A stretch of 64,000 nt of DNA from Monodelphis domestica (GCF_027887165.1 NC_077227.1:73371110-73435109); one strand, 5' to 3'. Counted from the first letter of the stretch, positions 11,461-24,238 are shown. Notes: generated by a model from the letters alone, not told the origin. Numbers and translations: made by a program.

Positions 11461-12275
11461 ATGATGATCAGTGTAGGTTTTTCTAATTTGAACTAATATC
11501 TGTTGCTTCCGGATCATACTTCAACTACATCTGACTTCAGAAAAAGAGAGAAAATATTTTGGTGAAGTCAGAAAGTCTTAAAGGTAGAGGTCAGACTCAG
11601 GCCAGGGCAAGTGGGGCAGCCCTGGTGATGACATTCGTGTTTAAATGCTACTGTCATAACAACCCAGGTAAACAGCAGGATCCCGTATGTCACTGCCCAT
11701 CCAAAACCATGCAGTGCACCCAGGGAAGACACCAGAATGACACTGGATACTTGGCTAAATTTCGGTAAGACAGACACTAGAGATACTCATATGATTTCAC
11801 GCAACTGCTCCCAAGAGACAGAGCAGCCACCAAAAATTCAACTGTAGCAAAAAAGAATGACTTCCATGCTCAGAGCTTAAAAGAAATCAATAAGTAGGAT
11901 TCATGACAATCAAGGAACAATGTTAATGGAAGTTCATAATGCTCTCTGGGTGTCTTTGTGTGTCTGTATATGTGTGTGTGTGTATTTAAGGGTATTTTTG
12001 TTCATTAAGAATCTTTTAGAAGACACCTTCAACCAGCCAGGCACTATTGGAATACACCCCTTATTCCCTCTGGGGTTCAAGTTTCTCATCTGTCAAGTGA
12101 ACATGATGGACCTATTAATGTTTTGCAGAGTTGCCCTAAAGAGGAACAACTGTTCTCCTTTGCTGTATGCACTCTTGGAAACAGATGGGGGCTAAAAATT
12201 CATACAATATTCCCCCTTTCTACCTTGACTACTTCCATTCACATAAACATTTGGTTCCAATTCAATCCAGTTTTT

Positions 12276-12423
12276 TTAAACCCTTACCTTTTGTCAATAT
12301 TTTATTGTATACAATATTGTACATTGGTTCCAAAGCAGAAGAACAGTAAGGATAGGCAATGGGAGTTAAGTAACTTGCCCAGGGTCACAACAGCTCTCAA
12401 TTTGCAGAATCACCTAGCTGTCC
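12276..12423 (-). mobile_element. SINE1_Mdo/WSINE-type SINE, shortened inside
   Basis: Same family as the element at 7145. A 15-bp flanking repeat, TTCAATCCARTTTTT, occurs at 12261-12275 and 12424-12438 with one mismatch. The middle is shorter than in the other copies. Confidence 0.85.
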
Positions 12424-13014
12424 TTCAATCCAATTTTTGGGTGAGTGAGCCAGTTAGAAATTAAGTTAAGAAATCCTGAGAAATGTTCCTCACCTTCTAC
12501 CCAAAGTGTGGGGGGGAAACAAAATGTTTTCTCCTGTCCTCCAAACAGATGAGTAAATAAATAGACCAGAAAGGCATCTTACAAACACTTAAGACAAATT
12601 AACTTTTCAGAAATCCCATGTTGTGAAGTTCCTCCCTTGGGTTTATCTTCCTTAGCCAAAATGGCCTTTCCAGGATAATATGAGTTCCTTGAGGGTGGAG
12701 ACTATTCATTTTTGGCTTTATATCCCTAGAGTCTAACATGCATCCTAGACAATTAATAAGAATTAACAACAGCCTTTCCCCAAAAGCTTTTTCTCTTTCA
12801 TTACTCAGATATATTTCCACTAATTGTATCCCCTACTTTGTCCCTTTGGGTCAAGAAAAATGGAGACTTTTTTTTTCTTTGTTCACATTAAATAGATTGA
12901 GTTGAGTGGAATGAGTCTGAGAAGTGGGAACGATTTATGACAAAGTAACCTTATTGAGGGCTAGATTAGATGGACTCCTCTCGAGACTTCTTGGGTTTAT
13001 TTGTCTCCCCCCAG

Positions 13015-13194
13015 GTGCTATATGGACACACAAAATCTGTCACCTGCCTGGCAGCATCAATGACTTACAGCCTCCTTGTGAGTGGCTCCTGTGACCAAAC
13101 TTGCATCTTATGGGACTTGGACCATCTGATGTATGTAACCCAGCTCCCTGCCCACCGGGCAAGCATATCTGCTGTTGCCATCAGTGACTCCACG
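13015..13194 (+). CDS. WDFY4: WDFY4 exon 4 of the window: canonical WD40 repeat
   Basis: This exon spans 180 nt (60 codons), phase 0 at both ends, with acceptor CCCCCCAG and donor GTAAAG. It holds the most typical WD40 repeat of the window: LYGHTKSVTCLAAS (GH dipeptide), LLVSGSCDQTCILWDLDHL (D-x(4)-WD ending), then the start of the next blade, LPAHRASISAVAISDS. The GH-to-WD spacing of about 30 residues is normal for the family. WD propellers are protein-binding platforms; in BEACH proteins they pack beside the PH-BEACH module. The human exon as I recall it differs by conservative changes. Confidence 0.96.
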
Positions 13195-14094
13195 GTAAAG
13201 TTTTCATTTATCATCTTTCTTTTGACATATCCATGAACATTTCATGATAACTTAATGGGTGCTCTTTCCAAAGAGAAACATTTTGAGACAGTGATGAATT
13301 GATTTTCTTTTCACAGAGATTACTAAGAGTATCCTTAATGACAAAGGGCTACATTAAAAGCAGAGTTGTTGGTTGAGAAACTAAGTAGAAGCATGGAGGC
13401 AGTCTGATGATGATTAGTATTATCATTATTATTTTAATTTGAGCCTTCTTTGGGGGTATCGGGTGGGAGGAGGAGGGGGGAGAACAGTGAGCCTTGTGGC
13501 TACCAGAAAGCAAGGAAAGGGATGTTCAGCATTTAGTAGCTTTTATTTGGCTTGAAGGTATGTGGTTTTTATGTGACTTGGTTTGTCCTGGTTGGATTTG
13601 TTTCCCCCAACATCAATGAAAGGCAGCAACACCAGATGTGACTGATTAGGTGCCTGGCCACTGTCAGCAAGGCATGTGTGGCCTGACTCAGCAAGCTCTG
13701 GGCTGTTTCACATACCAGAAAATTACCCAGTTCCCATTCTCCTCTCTCTGCATCCTAATCACTGAGAGGGGGTTCTTTCTCGACCCCTTAAAATAAGAAG
13801 CATCATTCCACAACTGAGCAAAGAAAGAGCACCAAGAGATTAAGAGATTTCCTCGTTAACTGAGTGTCCAATTAGGTACAGTAAGACTCCCTGAAGATGA
13901 AGACTTCTCTGTAGATATCATGTTTGGCTTGGCTTGTGTTCAGCAGCCCTGCCCAACCCTGAACCACACTGTATCCATCACAGGATGGCATGCATTGTTC
14001 TTATTTCATTCTAGTGCCTTCCCTCTGGTAATTATTTCCTATTTATTCTGCACATAGCATGCTTGAATATATTTGTTTGCAAGTTGTCTCCCTT
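13195..14094. other. Intron, mostly unique
   Basis: Repeat-poor stretch; only the MARE-like site and an (ATT)-type run near 13420 stand out. Confidence 0.5.
13684..13693 (+). promoter_or_regulatory. MARE/AP-1-like site in intron
   Basis: TGACTCAGCA fits the AP-1 core plus a MAF half-site, in a repeat-poor intron part (13500-13760). A single site like this is weak evidence. Confidence 0.2.
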
Positions 14095-14212
14095 TTCAGA
14101 CTGTAAGTTCCTTGAGAAGTTCCTTTGCCTCTTTTTTGCATCCCCAGCACTTAGCAAAGTGCTGGAACACTGCCGGCACTCTGAATAAATGTTTATTGAT
14201 TGATTGATTTTG
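14095..14212 (+). mobile_element. L2 3' end, sense
   Basis: CTGTAAGTTCCTTGAGAAG, CATCCCCAGCACTTAGC and AATAAATGTTTATTGATTGA form the L2 terminus. Confidence 0.8.
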
Positions 14213-14579
14213 ACCCAAAAAGAAATTAATAAAAACCAACAGTTCCAGTTCTGCTTGCATTCCTGTCCCAAATATGGTGGCATGGCTTATGCGAAGAAGC
14301 AAGTTTGGAAGAGAATTTGTTAATGTAAAAAGATATTTGTTCCAGCTGCATGGAAACCTTTCAGAGCTGACTCTGCTCCTCCCCTCCCCAAGGCTTTTGG
14401 ACAGCTTCCTGCACTGGCTCTCCCTTTTTCCAGCTTCCTTTCCTTGACTTCCATCTCCTCAATCCCATAATGTCATAGACAGTTTTCCCTTTCTCCTCTT
14501 CCCATCTTCCTGAATTGGAGAAGTACAGAAGTTTGGAGTTTTTGTGTCCTAACTTTTTTTGTGGGACTCCTTTGGCTGT

Positions 14580-14765
14580 TGGTGAAGTCAAGAGGCCCCC
14601 TTCAGAGAATGATATTTTAAAGTATAGAATACATATATATTTATTTATGGAAATACATATATAAAATATATAAGATTACAAAGGAAGTCAATTACACTGA
14701 AATAGGTATTAAAATACTAAGAAACAAACAAGAAGTTCATGGCCCCCAGCTTAAGAACCTCTCTT
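14580..14765. mobile_element. hAT-like non-autonomous DNA transposon relic
   Basis: AGGCCCCCTTCAGAGAATGA and the end CTTAAGAACCTCTC; same family as the copy at 47848. Confidence 0.6.
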
Positions 14766-14918
14766 TTCATTTACCATGATGGTCTTCATTCAACTTCAGA
14801 TTTCATTCTGGGAATCCAAGAGCAACAGATTCTCAAATGGCTGTGAAGTCCCAGTAAGGAGCACATAGGGGAAAGCAGGCTGTTTGAAGGCCTGCTATTC
14901 TGTCCCAGGCTGCCTTAG

Positions 14919-15143
14919 TGGTTGTTCAGTTCTGTCTGACTCTTTGCGACCCTATATGGGGTTTTCTTGACAAAGATACCAGAGTACTTGTGCCCTTTCC
15001 TTCTCCAGGAGATTAAGGGAAACAGGGATAAGTGGCTTACCCAGGATCACACAGCTAGTGAGGATCTAAGGCCAGAGTTGAACTCAGGTCTTCCTAACTC
15101 CAGGCACAGTGCTCTATCCCCTGATCCTGCCACCTAGCTGCCT
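14919..15143 (-). mobile_element. MAR1-type tRNA-SINE
   Basis: A nearly full-length antisense copy from TTGTTCAGTTCTGTCTGAC to CCACCTAGCTGCC. Confidence 0.85.
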
Positions 15144-15754
15144 CCTCATTTAAGCATGCATCCCTTCAACAAACATTTGTATATATATTGAGGCAGGTAA
15201 TCCTTTTATTGGTATTATAATAGCATTACAATCCCATGTTATACCCATTGATAGGGGTATGACTTCCACCTGTGTAAGAATGCCAACTAGACATACTAAT
15301 GAGACATCCTTAGAGATTATGAGGAGAACAGCAACTGGAGTCATCCTAAGCTCCCAAGAACACTGCCGGAGGGAGGCACAGTAACTCACCACTTCCATTG
15401 TGGCACATCCCCTCTTTGCCTAAGGAGAAGTAGTACAAGATACTTAGATAAGGAGAAAGTAGCTATAGTGGAAGGTCTGTGTTTGAGTATAGAAGAGGCT
15501 CTTGAGAACTCCTCACTACCCTCAGAAATAGTATTGCCATGAGCATACACATTAGAAGGTGTACCATGAAGGTGCAGTCTAACATTGCCTTTTGTATCCC
15601 CAGTGGTACAATCCAGTGCCTTGCAGATAGCAATGATTAGTTGATTGATGGGCCCACTTAGCAGTGCAGCTGGCTAGCTATCCTCAAGAGACGTGGTTTC
15701 TGGATGTGACTCCCACAAATTTGCCCCATGATCTAAGTCTAATAACTTGACAGA

Positions 15755-15913
15755 ATTTTAGAGTTGGAAAGTTCCTCAGATGCCATTTCATGCCACCTAT
15801 TCCATGATTAGGAATAGGAAACCCTCTAGTTTACTATAAACTGAAAAGTAGTCTCTCTAATGAGAGAGAGAGGGAAAGAGAGAGAGATGGATAGACACAG
15901 ATATAGACAGATT

Positions 15914-15968
<55 letters not shown>

Positions 15969-15977
15969 GGATAGATG

Positions 15978-16028
<51 letters not shown>

Positions 16029-16660
16029 GGATAGATGGATAGACAGATAGATGGATAGATGGATGGTTAGATAGATAGATAGAGAGAGAGAGAGATAGAT
16101 AGAGAGATAAATAGAGAGATACAGAGATACAGAGATAGATACAGAGATATATGGATAGATAGATACAGAGATAAATGAAGAGATAGATAGATATGAAGAC
16201 AGAAAGATGTCACTTTCAGACCTCTAGGGAGGAAAAATCTGATAACTTCCAAGATGGTCCATGCTAACTATGTATCCATAGATACATAGGTAATTGATAG
16301 AGACAATTCTTTTGGCATCCCTCCTTATATTGAGACTAAAACTACTTCTCTTTAACTTCCGACCATTGTTCCCAATTCTCCCCTCAGAAATAACCAAGTA
16401 GAACAAGCCTAATCCCTTGTCACCACCAGTTGATAGCCATTCAAGTAATTGAAGATAGATCTCATTCTCTCCCTTTCCCCCATCCTGCCTCATGACTTCT
16501 CTTTACCAGGTTAAATATCTTTGATTTTATCAATTGATCCTCATATGATATGATTTCAAAGCCCCTCACCACCTCTTTGCTCTTCTGGACCCATCCCTGC
16601 TTATCAATATTCTTCCTAAAATGAGGCACCTGGAATTAAATATAGTATTCTAGATTTCTG
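15755..16660 (-). mobile_element. L3/CR1 relic split by a GATA tract
   Basis: L3 sequence at 15755-15850 (TTTTAGAGTTGGAAAGTTCC) and 16290-16660 (TAACCAAGTAGAACAAGCCT, TATCAATATTCTTCCTAAAA) is interrupted by about 0.34 kb of (GATA)n-like repeat. Confidence 0.7.
15865..16200. repeat. (GATA)n-rich tract
   Basis: Nearly pure GATA at 15911-16040, with GGAT and GAGA variants on both sides. It interrupts an L3/CR1 relic. Confidence 0.95.
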
Positions 16661-17284
16661 TGAGCCTCAGCTTTTCCACAGCTGCAAAACAGAATAAAAG
16701 GTTCTTTATTCTAAGGCCCTTATGGCAAGTTGTAGGTCAGTTCTCTCAGCTTCTTGCCATGAATTTCTTCCAGAAACATATAGTCAAATCTGCAAAATAA
16801 AGAGTTGCTCTATGACAGGTTTCTACAGTGCTTTAATAATGCCTGAATAAAATAATTGCAAATAAAACCAATGCAGGTTTTATTCATTTCTTTTATTTGT
16901 TTTCAGATTCCTCAGAGGAATCTCTGTTATCAGGAGGGATCAATTAGGGTCTTGGCTACTGAGCCTGTTCTCAGTGGAAACAGAATAGCAGATTGAAAAG
17001 TCATAGCTGAATTGGGAAGAAGAGGGTAGATATAGTCTCCACCTACCCCCAACAATTCTAATCCCTAGGTAGGAAAGTACCGAAATAAATGTGTTGTTGC
17101 TATATCCTCACCAATATCCAGCCACTCTGAAGTTGCTGAATCTTGAATTTTTGTCTCAATGATTTTTAAAGGTCAAAACAAGAGCCCCATAGCTCTTCTG
17201 ACCTACTCTTCTGGCCACAGTCTTAATGCAATGGGGCAGTAAGTAGGATAATGGATCTATATCAAAATACTCAAAGGAAATCAG

Positions 17285-17820
17285 CACACATTAAGTCAAG
17301 AAGCATTTATTAAGCACCTACTATGTGCTAGGCACTGAGGAAAATGCTAGTGATTCAAAGAAAGAATAAAAGTAGTCACTGCTCTTAGAAAGCTTACAAT
17401 GTAATGGGGAAAACAATATGAAAATTACTATGTACAGTATACATGCAGTATAAATTAGAGCTAATCAGCAGAAGGAAGGCATTAGAATTAAGGGAGGATT
17501 GAGAGAGGCATTTTGTAGAAGATGGGATTTTAGCTGGGTATTGGTTGAAGCCAGAGAAGCCAAGAGGTAAGGATGAGGAAGGAGAAATTCCAGGCAAAAG
17601 GGACAGCCAGTGAAAATGCCTGAGGGGAAGAGATGGAATGCCTTGAGTGAGAGGAATAGCAAGGAAACCAGTGTTACTGGATTACAGAAAACATGGGAAT
17701 GAGTAAGCTATAAGGAGACACAAAAGGTGGCAGAAGGCTAACATTTGACTAGATCTTCTATGGAAGGTTTCTAGGATGGAGTGAGATAAGGGTCACACAA
17801 GTATGGATGGATTGCAGCGT
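17285..17820 (-). mobile_element. L2, antisense, about 0.5 kb
   Basis: It starts AGCATTTATTAAGCACCTAC, continues ACTATGTGCTAGGCACTGAG, and keeps L2-like order (GGGATTTTAGCTGGGTATTG, GTGTTACTGGATTACAGA) to about 17820. Confidence 0.75.
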
Positions 17821-18005
17821 ACATCAGTGGAGATAGAACTCACGCTAATGAGAATATGTATCTATATTTTGAAGTTGGGCAGACACCTTAAAAGGATGGT
17901 ACCCTCAAACCTCTCCCCTACCAACTTGTTACTAATGCTTGAAATTCTACTCATTCCTTTGGATTTAGGTATTGACCCATTTTTAAATTAGGAAAAAATG
18001 TAAGA

Positions 18006-18279
18006 GGTAATGCCTAGAATGTAAGTTCCTTGAGGGAAAAAATTACTTCATTTCAGTCTCCAGTATCCTAAACACGTAGCACAATGCTCATTTGTGCTTA
18101 ATAGATGCATGTTGATTGATTGAATGATTGAGAAATTGAAGGGGAAAGACAATTAGGTAATATACAAAATGTAAGCTCCTTGAAGGAAAGGGCTCTTTCA
18201 TTTCTGTCTTTACATCTTAAACACCTACTATAGGTAAGCACATACTGTAATGGGTACTTAGCAAGTGTTTAAAAAAAAC
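18006..18279 (+). mobile_element. Two L2 3' ends in tandem, sense
   Basis: TGTAAGTTCCTTGAGGGAAA (18010) and TGTAAGCTCCTTGAAGGAA (18170) begin two successive L2 termini. The second is interrupted by the MAR1 SINE. Confidence 0.7.
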
Positions 18280-18518
18280 TAGGTGGTCCAGTGGATGGAT
18301 CCCTGGGCTTGGAATTCTAAGAGTCTTTTTCTTGAGTTCAAATCTGGTCTCAGACACTAGCTGTGTGACCCTAGGCAAGTCACCTAACACTGTTTGCCTC
18401 AGTTTCCTCATCCATAGAATGAGCTGGAAAAGGAAATGACAAATCAATCTAAAATCTTTGCCAAGAAAACATCAAAATAGGGTCATGAAGAGTTGGACAG
18501 GACCAAAATGACTAAGTA
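18280..18518 (+). mobile_element. MAR1-type tRNA-SINE inside an L2 3' end
   Basis: A sense copy with core AGCTGTGTGACCCTAGGCAA and tail GGGTCATGAAGAGTTGGACA. It splits L2-derived sequence (18165-18279 on the left, resuming near 18519). Confidence 0.85.
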
Positions 18519-18589
18519 ATGCTTGTTGGTTGTCTGATAAATCAAATCATGAGAAGAATCAAAAATTAGAATATTTTCCCATTGAGTAT

Positions 18590-18700
18590 AATGACAGTTC
18601 AAATTATATCTTTGTAACCCCAAAATTTAGAAAGGAATCTAGCCCATAATAGGTGCTTAATAAATCTGTTTATTGATTGATTAACTGGACCACTATATCT
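18590..18700 (+). mobile_element. L2 3' end, sense
   Basis: ATAATAGGTGCTTAATAAAT followed by TGTTTATTGATTGATTAA is an L2 terminus. Confidence 0.65.
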
Positions 18701-19304
18701 AGATATCATCTACCAGAAATATTCTAGTATGAATAAATTGATCTGGACTTCAAAAACTCAATCAGAGAAAAGTTTTAAGGAGGAAAAGGGAGAAGAAAGA
18801 TTGATGCAGAGCAAAGGACAACAGCCCAGTAAAAGGATTGCCTTCACTGCCTCATGCCGAAGAGTTTATTCTTGGAAAGGGAAAGCCTAAGATGGGACAA
18901 CAAGTTGTACTGAAGAAAGATCACCACCAGTATGGATAAGGGCCCTAAAAATAGAAATGGATGCAAACTGATGACTTCATTGGTTCTAGTTCTCTCCTAG
19001 GGCCATCTTGCTTTTCTTCCTTTATAGATAGTATGCCCATTCCTAACCAGTAACGCTAGCTCAGAAGGAATCAATTCTGTTAGAGAAAAGAGCATGATTT
19101 CTCTGATCACTATGATAATTTGATGGTATAATTGGCAAGGCAGAGCTATCTGCTTCTGGAAGGTGGCTGAGCCCTACTAACATCTTAGTCACTGGTCATT
19201 GAAAAAGGCAGTATGTAATAGGGCTAGAGAAGCTACAGGACATGTGTGGATTCAATGCCTCTGCAGGCTCAAACTCTGAGCCATCCAAGCCCATTTTCAA
19301 CATT

Positions 19305-19965
19305 GGTGACTTTTAAAATTTTGTTATTCTTTTTATTGTTGCAAGTGTTTACAAATCCAAACAAAACAAGCATTTCCATATATAAAGAAAAAGATATTAC
19401 ACAAATGACATTACAGATTTCTCAGAAGTTTAACTTATGCATCTTCACATATACATCATAGATTTTGTCGACCAGTTTCCCAACCCTGCATCATATAGGA
19501 TATTGTCATGGAGGCCAACATGTTCATATAAATTAATGGTATTGCTGGATCTAAGGGTATATACACAGCTTTCTGGACATAATTCTAAATTGTTCTCCAG
19601 AATGACTGGATCAGTTCACAGCTTCACCAACAGTACCTTAGTGTCCCTGTTTATCCACATGCCATCTAACAATTGTCATTTTGCCCTTTTGTCATTTTAA
19701 CCAACCAGATAGGGGTGAGTTGAGAACTCAGAACTGTTTTGGTTTGCATTTCTCTAATCAGTAGTGGTCTGGAGCATTTCTTCATGTACCTCTATATGAC
19801 TTTGATGGCTTCATCTGAAAATTTTCTGTTCATATATTTTTTTCCCTTTTATCAATTGGGGGATGGCCCTTATTCTTATAAATTTGACAAAATTCTCTGT
19901 ATATTTTAGATATGAGACTTCTATCTGAGAAACAGTCAAACTTTTTTCCCAGCAACTGTGTTTCA
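19305..19965 (-). mobile_element. L1 3' part, antisense
   Basis: Antisense matches include AGAATGACTGGATCAGTTCA, CAGCTTCACCAACAGTACCT and TTTGGTTTGCATTTCTCTAA, which are hallmarks of the end of L1 ORF2. It is old and eroded, in the WDFY4 intron before exon 21583. Confidence 0.8.
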
Positions 19966-20889
19966 AAGAAGCCTTTGCTGCTCTGGCAGGAAAACTCTCC
20001 CTCGTGATACAGAGAACCCTGGTCCAAGAGCAGGAATGAGGAGATGCTTTTTATTTTTTTAATTCAAACCAGATGTAGGCAGTTAATATAGTGAATGACA
20101 ACAAAGTCCCATCCAGAGCGCAGCAATGTGCTTTCTTCTCATCGACGTTTGCCAGTTCCTAGAATGCATCAGAGTGAAAAATTCTGATGTGGGTCCATGA
20201 TTAAGCCACTTGAGCAATGAGCTTAATCAGAGGCCAGAAAACAAACAAACAAACAAACGCGGACAATCATGACACATTGACAGTTTACAAACTACCCTTT
20301 GGCATCTAGGCTTGTTTTCCAGTTTTTGTAGGGTTTGTTGTTTTCCCTTTTCCCTTTAGGTATTTAATTGTTATTGTAACTACACGTTAGACAAAATATG
20401 AAGGGTGGACTTGAAGGTGTTTTGGGTTCTTTGAGGGAGTTGAAGGTATAGGCTCCCTATAACTATAATGAACCAAATCCAATGAGGTGAAACTTAAGTA
20501 AAAAGTAAGAAAAAAGTAAAGATTTGTATTGAAGTTAGGAAAAAAATAACTCCACCACAGAAAAATATGTGATTTGATAACATCTGACTTAAAAGTGATG
20601 TTTTTGTAAATTAAAGGCTCAGAATCAGCCAGTAGTAGTGTGATGTTACACCACAGTTAAAGCAGGAGATGCCCTCAGATTGCATTGATAGGAGTGAATA
20701 GTTCAGAACAAAGGAGATGGCATTAGTGCTGCATCTTGTTATATCCTATCTGAAACGCATGCTTTCTTATGAGTTTCATATTCTATGAGAAAAGGCCTTA
20801 GCAAAGTAGACTATGTTCAATAGGTGACTAGGAAAGAATTAGGAATGAGTATCCTGTAGAAGGAAGGATTTGGGTAGAACACAGTTGCT
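19966..20889. other. Intron, mostly unique
   Basis: No repeat family seen apart from a short (CAAA)n run near 20245. The part at 20080-20300 has the texture of unique, possibly conserved DNA. Confidence 0.45.
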
Positions 20890-21145
20890 ATCTTCAAATT
20901 CCAGACATAATGCAAAGAAGGATTGGCTTGAATTTGGGAAGATCTGAGTTGAGATCCTTCCTGGAACCTATGTGACGCTGGGCAAGTCACCTAACCCAAT
21001 TTAACCCCAGTTTCATTATATGTAAAAAATAGAACTAAAAATAATACCTCCCTCCTAGGGTTGTTGTATAGGGATTAAATAAACTATTACATGTAAAGTA
21101 TTTGCAAACTTTAAAGCATTATATAAATGCCAATTATTATTTTTG
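20890..21145 (+). mobile_element. tRNA/MIR-type SINE, sense
   Basis: GACGCTGGGCAAGTCACCTA, CTAGGGTTGTTGTATAGGG and a CAATTATTATTTTTG end. Confidence 0.75.
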
Positions 21146-21582
21146 TTATTCCAGTTCCAAGTCCTACGATCTGAAATACTTGAAGAATTCCATGGGAAAG
21201 GAATTAGATTTATTATGTTTTGAGTCCAAAGGAAAAAATTAGGACCACTTGGCTGAAGTTAGATTCGGGCAATTTTCCGTTCTATATACATAGGGAAGAA
21301 TTCCTCATTGGGTAGAGCTGTCTAAAAATTGAATAGCCCGGCTTGGCGAGGGAGTGGATTACAGGGGCTGAGTGACCACTGGTCAAAGGTGTAGTGGAGA
21401 GGCTTCATGCTTTGCACAAGGGCTAGACTAGATGACTTCTGGAGACTTTTCTAACTTTAAACTTCTCTAATCCTATGATCCATGCATCTAGCAGAATCCT
21501 CTAGGGAAATCCTGGAGATACCATTATTTCAGAACAAACAGTTGGCCATTTTGAACAATTGGCTTTTGTTTTTGTATTGCAG

Positions 21583-21765
21583 GGAGATATTGTCTCTTGT
21601 GCTGGAACCCATTTGTATCTATGGAACATTAATGGTCAGCCACTGGCAAGCATCAACACTGCCTGTGGGTCACGAGGAGATATCCAATGCTGCTGCTTAG
21701 CAGAAAGAACGGACTGGGAGGCCAGCAACGTCATCATCACTGGGAGCCGGGATGGTGTTGTTCGA
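21583..21765 (+). CDS. WDFY4: WDFY4 exon 5 of the window: WD repeat
   Basis: The exon is 183 nt (61 codons), phase 0 at both ends, with acceptor TATTGCAG and donor GTAAGT. The product begins GDIVSCAGTHLYLWNINGQP and includes ASNVIITGSRDGVVR, whose WD-type closing residues (IWK) lie on the next exon. The matching WDFY3 sequence is GDIVSCAGTYIHVWSINGNP. A cysteine run (QCCCLAE) matches the ICCC/TCCC run seen in both paralogues, supporting orthology. The long upstream intron (8.4 kb) carries L2, L3, MAR1, a GATA tract and an L1 3' end. Confidence 0.96.
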
Positions 21766-22184
21766 GTAAGTGTGACGTCAGAAGGGTGTGGCTTCTTGGC
21801 TAGAAATATTTGCATCTCTGCTCTGTTGATATACATTGACAAGGTCAAACTCAGATTGTGGCATATTCATATGGAAACCAAAATAGGAGTAATCATGCAA
21901 AGAATCATAACTTCCTTGAATGAGTCCGGCGGGCTGGGGACATGGTATTGAATGCACCGGGATGAATCTGAGCGCTATAAAAAGATTACCTGCATCATTG
22001 AGTCCCCTCAGAACCTTTAAACATGTGGTCCCCCATGATAGAATGCCTTTCCATCTTCACTATTGCCTTCTTTGATCTCTGGATTTCTTTGAAACACAAG
22101 TCAGGTACCAGTTTCCTACAGAACGTCTTTCCAGATGCTCTGAGGTATCATTGTCCTCATCTTCTTGAGATCCCTTTATAGCTA

Positions 22185-22435
22185 GCTGCCATAATAGATA
22201 GTGTGCTGGACTCAGAGACAGCAAGTCCTGAGTTCAAATTCAACCTTTGATGCTACTGAGCTGTGTCACTCTAGGCAAGTCACTTAATTATGATCTGTCT
22301 CAGTTCCTTCATTTATAAAATGGGAATAGCATCCATCTGCCCCAGGGATATTGGGAGGACAAAATGACATATTTGTAAAATACTTTGTAAAACTTAAAGT
22401 GCTATATGTTAGGTATTAATATTATTATTATTACT
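22185..22435 (+). mobile_element. tRNA/MIR-type SINE, sense
   Basis: TCACTCTAGGCAAGTCACTT, then ATTTGTAAAATACTTTG and an ATTATTATTATT tail. Confidence 0.75.
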
Positions 22436-22489
22436 TTGTATATACATTGTCTTTTACTTATTTTTTGCATATGCTTTATCATCTCAGAA

Positions 22490-22612
22490 GAATGTAAGCT
22501 CCTTAAAGACAAGTGATCATTTCATTTTTACTTCTTGTTCTTCATTGCTTACCTGCCTTGCATGTAGTAGGTGCTTGCTAAATATTTGCCTAATTGAATT
22601 AAATCAACCTAA
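22490..22612 (+). mobile_element. L2 3' end, sense
   Basis: AATGTAAGCTCCTTAAAGAC and GCATGTAGTAGGTGCTTGCT are L2 end motifs. Confidence 0.75.
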
Positions 22613-22944
22613 GTGATTCAAATTGAGAAAAAAAAATTTCCTTTAAGGTCAGGCTCGCCTTGTGTAGACCTTAAGATGCATGTCTTAGGGAGACTGCCAA
22701 AAGCAGGGGTTAGCGCGCTCGCGCACACACACACGCACACATACACAAATATACATACAGACATTCAGTGTGCTAATGAATGTTTGGATAATGATGAATC
22801 ATGGAGAGTTGCTTCATGCTGCATAATAAGTATCCCTGGGATGTCTTTTTCATCCCCCTGATTTGATGATTCAATGAAATCTAATACATAAGTAGGCTTT
22901 GGAGCCCAAGGAGGGATTTAATGGTGGACAAAGGTCTCCTTCTC

Positions 22945-23235
22945 CTAATGCAAGTTAAGAGCTTTGCCCAGCAGCTTCTTTCTGTATCCCCCCAAAAGAT
23001 AATGAATATCAAAGAAGAGCATCCTATCAGATTTGTGATCTTGTTGAGATTTTGCCAAATGTTATCTTTGGAATGAAGCCATGTTCTAAGGCTAAAATGC
23101 AGAACACTGTGAGTTTTAACCTAACTCATTCTTTGACCCTTTTGACCTCCTTTCTTTGTACCTAAGGCTTTTTCATTTGAAAGTATATGTCTAGGACCAC
23201 ATGACCTGAGATAAGTCACTTCCTCTTTCAGGGAC
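22945..23235 (+). repeat. Unclassified repeat B, copy 1
   Basis: Collinear with 45535-45830 over about 290 bp: AATGAATATCAAAGAAGAG, CCTATCAGATTTGTGATC and GACCACATGACCTGAGA all have counterparts there. Confidence 0.65.
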
Positions 23236-23427
23236 TCTGTTGTTTCCCTACAAGTAAAATGCAGTAAATAGATTTTATTAAATCATATAAATGGCCTTTT
23301 ACCTCATTGAACAGTTTGAGTAACAATAAGAACTAATCAGTGGTTCCTGGGAGATTTATCAGTCTTTAAAATTCTAATAGACTAATCCTTAACTCTAGTC
23401 ATAGCTCCATCCTTAACTCATCTTAAT

Positions 23428-23648
23428 TATATCTGACTCTTCCTGACCCGTTTTGGAGTTTTCATGGCAAAGATATTGGAATGGTTTGCCATCTCCTTCT
23501 CCAGCTTATTTTACAGATGAAGACAAATAATATTAAATGACATCCCCAAGGTCAAGCAGTAGTTAAGTGTCTGAGGTCAGATTTGAACTCAAGAAGATGA
23601 GTCTTTCTTGATTCCAGACCCCATACTCTATCCGCTGCGCCATATTTC
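23428..23648 (-). mobile_element. MAR1-type tRNA-SINE
   Basis: An antisense copy from ATCTGACTCTTCCTGACCC to the head region CTCTATCCGCTGCGCCATA. Confidence 0.8.
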
Positions 23649-23764
23649 TTTTCTTCTCTTAGCTCATACAACCAGAAACTTGCCTTCACTGGCATTTTAG
23701 TTTTCACAACTAGCCCTCCCAACTCTGTGGGCAATGCTGGAACCTCAAGAACATAGAATTTTGA

Positions 23765-24125
23765 ACTAGAAGGGCTTTGGTTTGAATCTTGTATCTGCTG
23801 CTACTTATATCTACTGTGCGACTTTGGATGAGGTACTTTCTTCTCTATCTTGGTTTCTGCCTCTGTAAAATGCATGAATTGGACTAGGTTAGCTCATATC
23901 TCTTCCACCTCTATAAATCCTAAGAGACAGAAGAGCACCAAACTTCTTAGTTACAAAGATATGGAGCAGTGGAAAGTGGATGGATTTGGAGTCAGATTTG
24001 GGGTTTGAATCCTGACTAATACTTCCTTCTTGTATGCTATTGACAAGTTACCTAACCTCTATGAGCGTCAACTTCCTCATTTATATAGTGGGAAGACAAA
24101 GGTAGAATTACCTGAAAGAACCTTT
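23765..24125 (+). mobile_element. Two MIR-type copies, sense
   Basis: About 23765-23930 (TGCCTCTGTAAAATGCATGA) and about 23960-24125 (GTTTGAATCCTGACTAATAC, AAGTTACCTAACCTC). Confidence 0.6.
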
Positions 24126-24235
24126 TGACTAATAAATCTAATGCTGAAAAAAAGAATCTTAACCAGAATTGAATCAAATGATATCTTCGGGAAGGGTGGG
24201 CACATTTGTGCTGGAATCATGAGGCATTAGCTCTC

Positions 24236-24238
<3 letters not shown>

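Noticed and set aside
15865-16200. CRISPR-like array
   Set aside because: A simple tetranucleotide repeat in a vertebrate genome, with no spacers.
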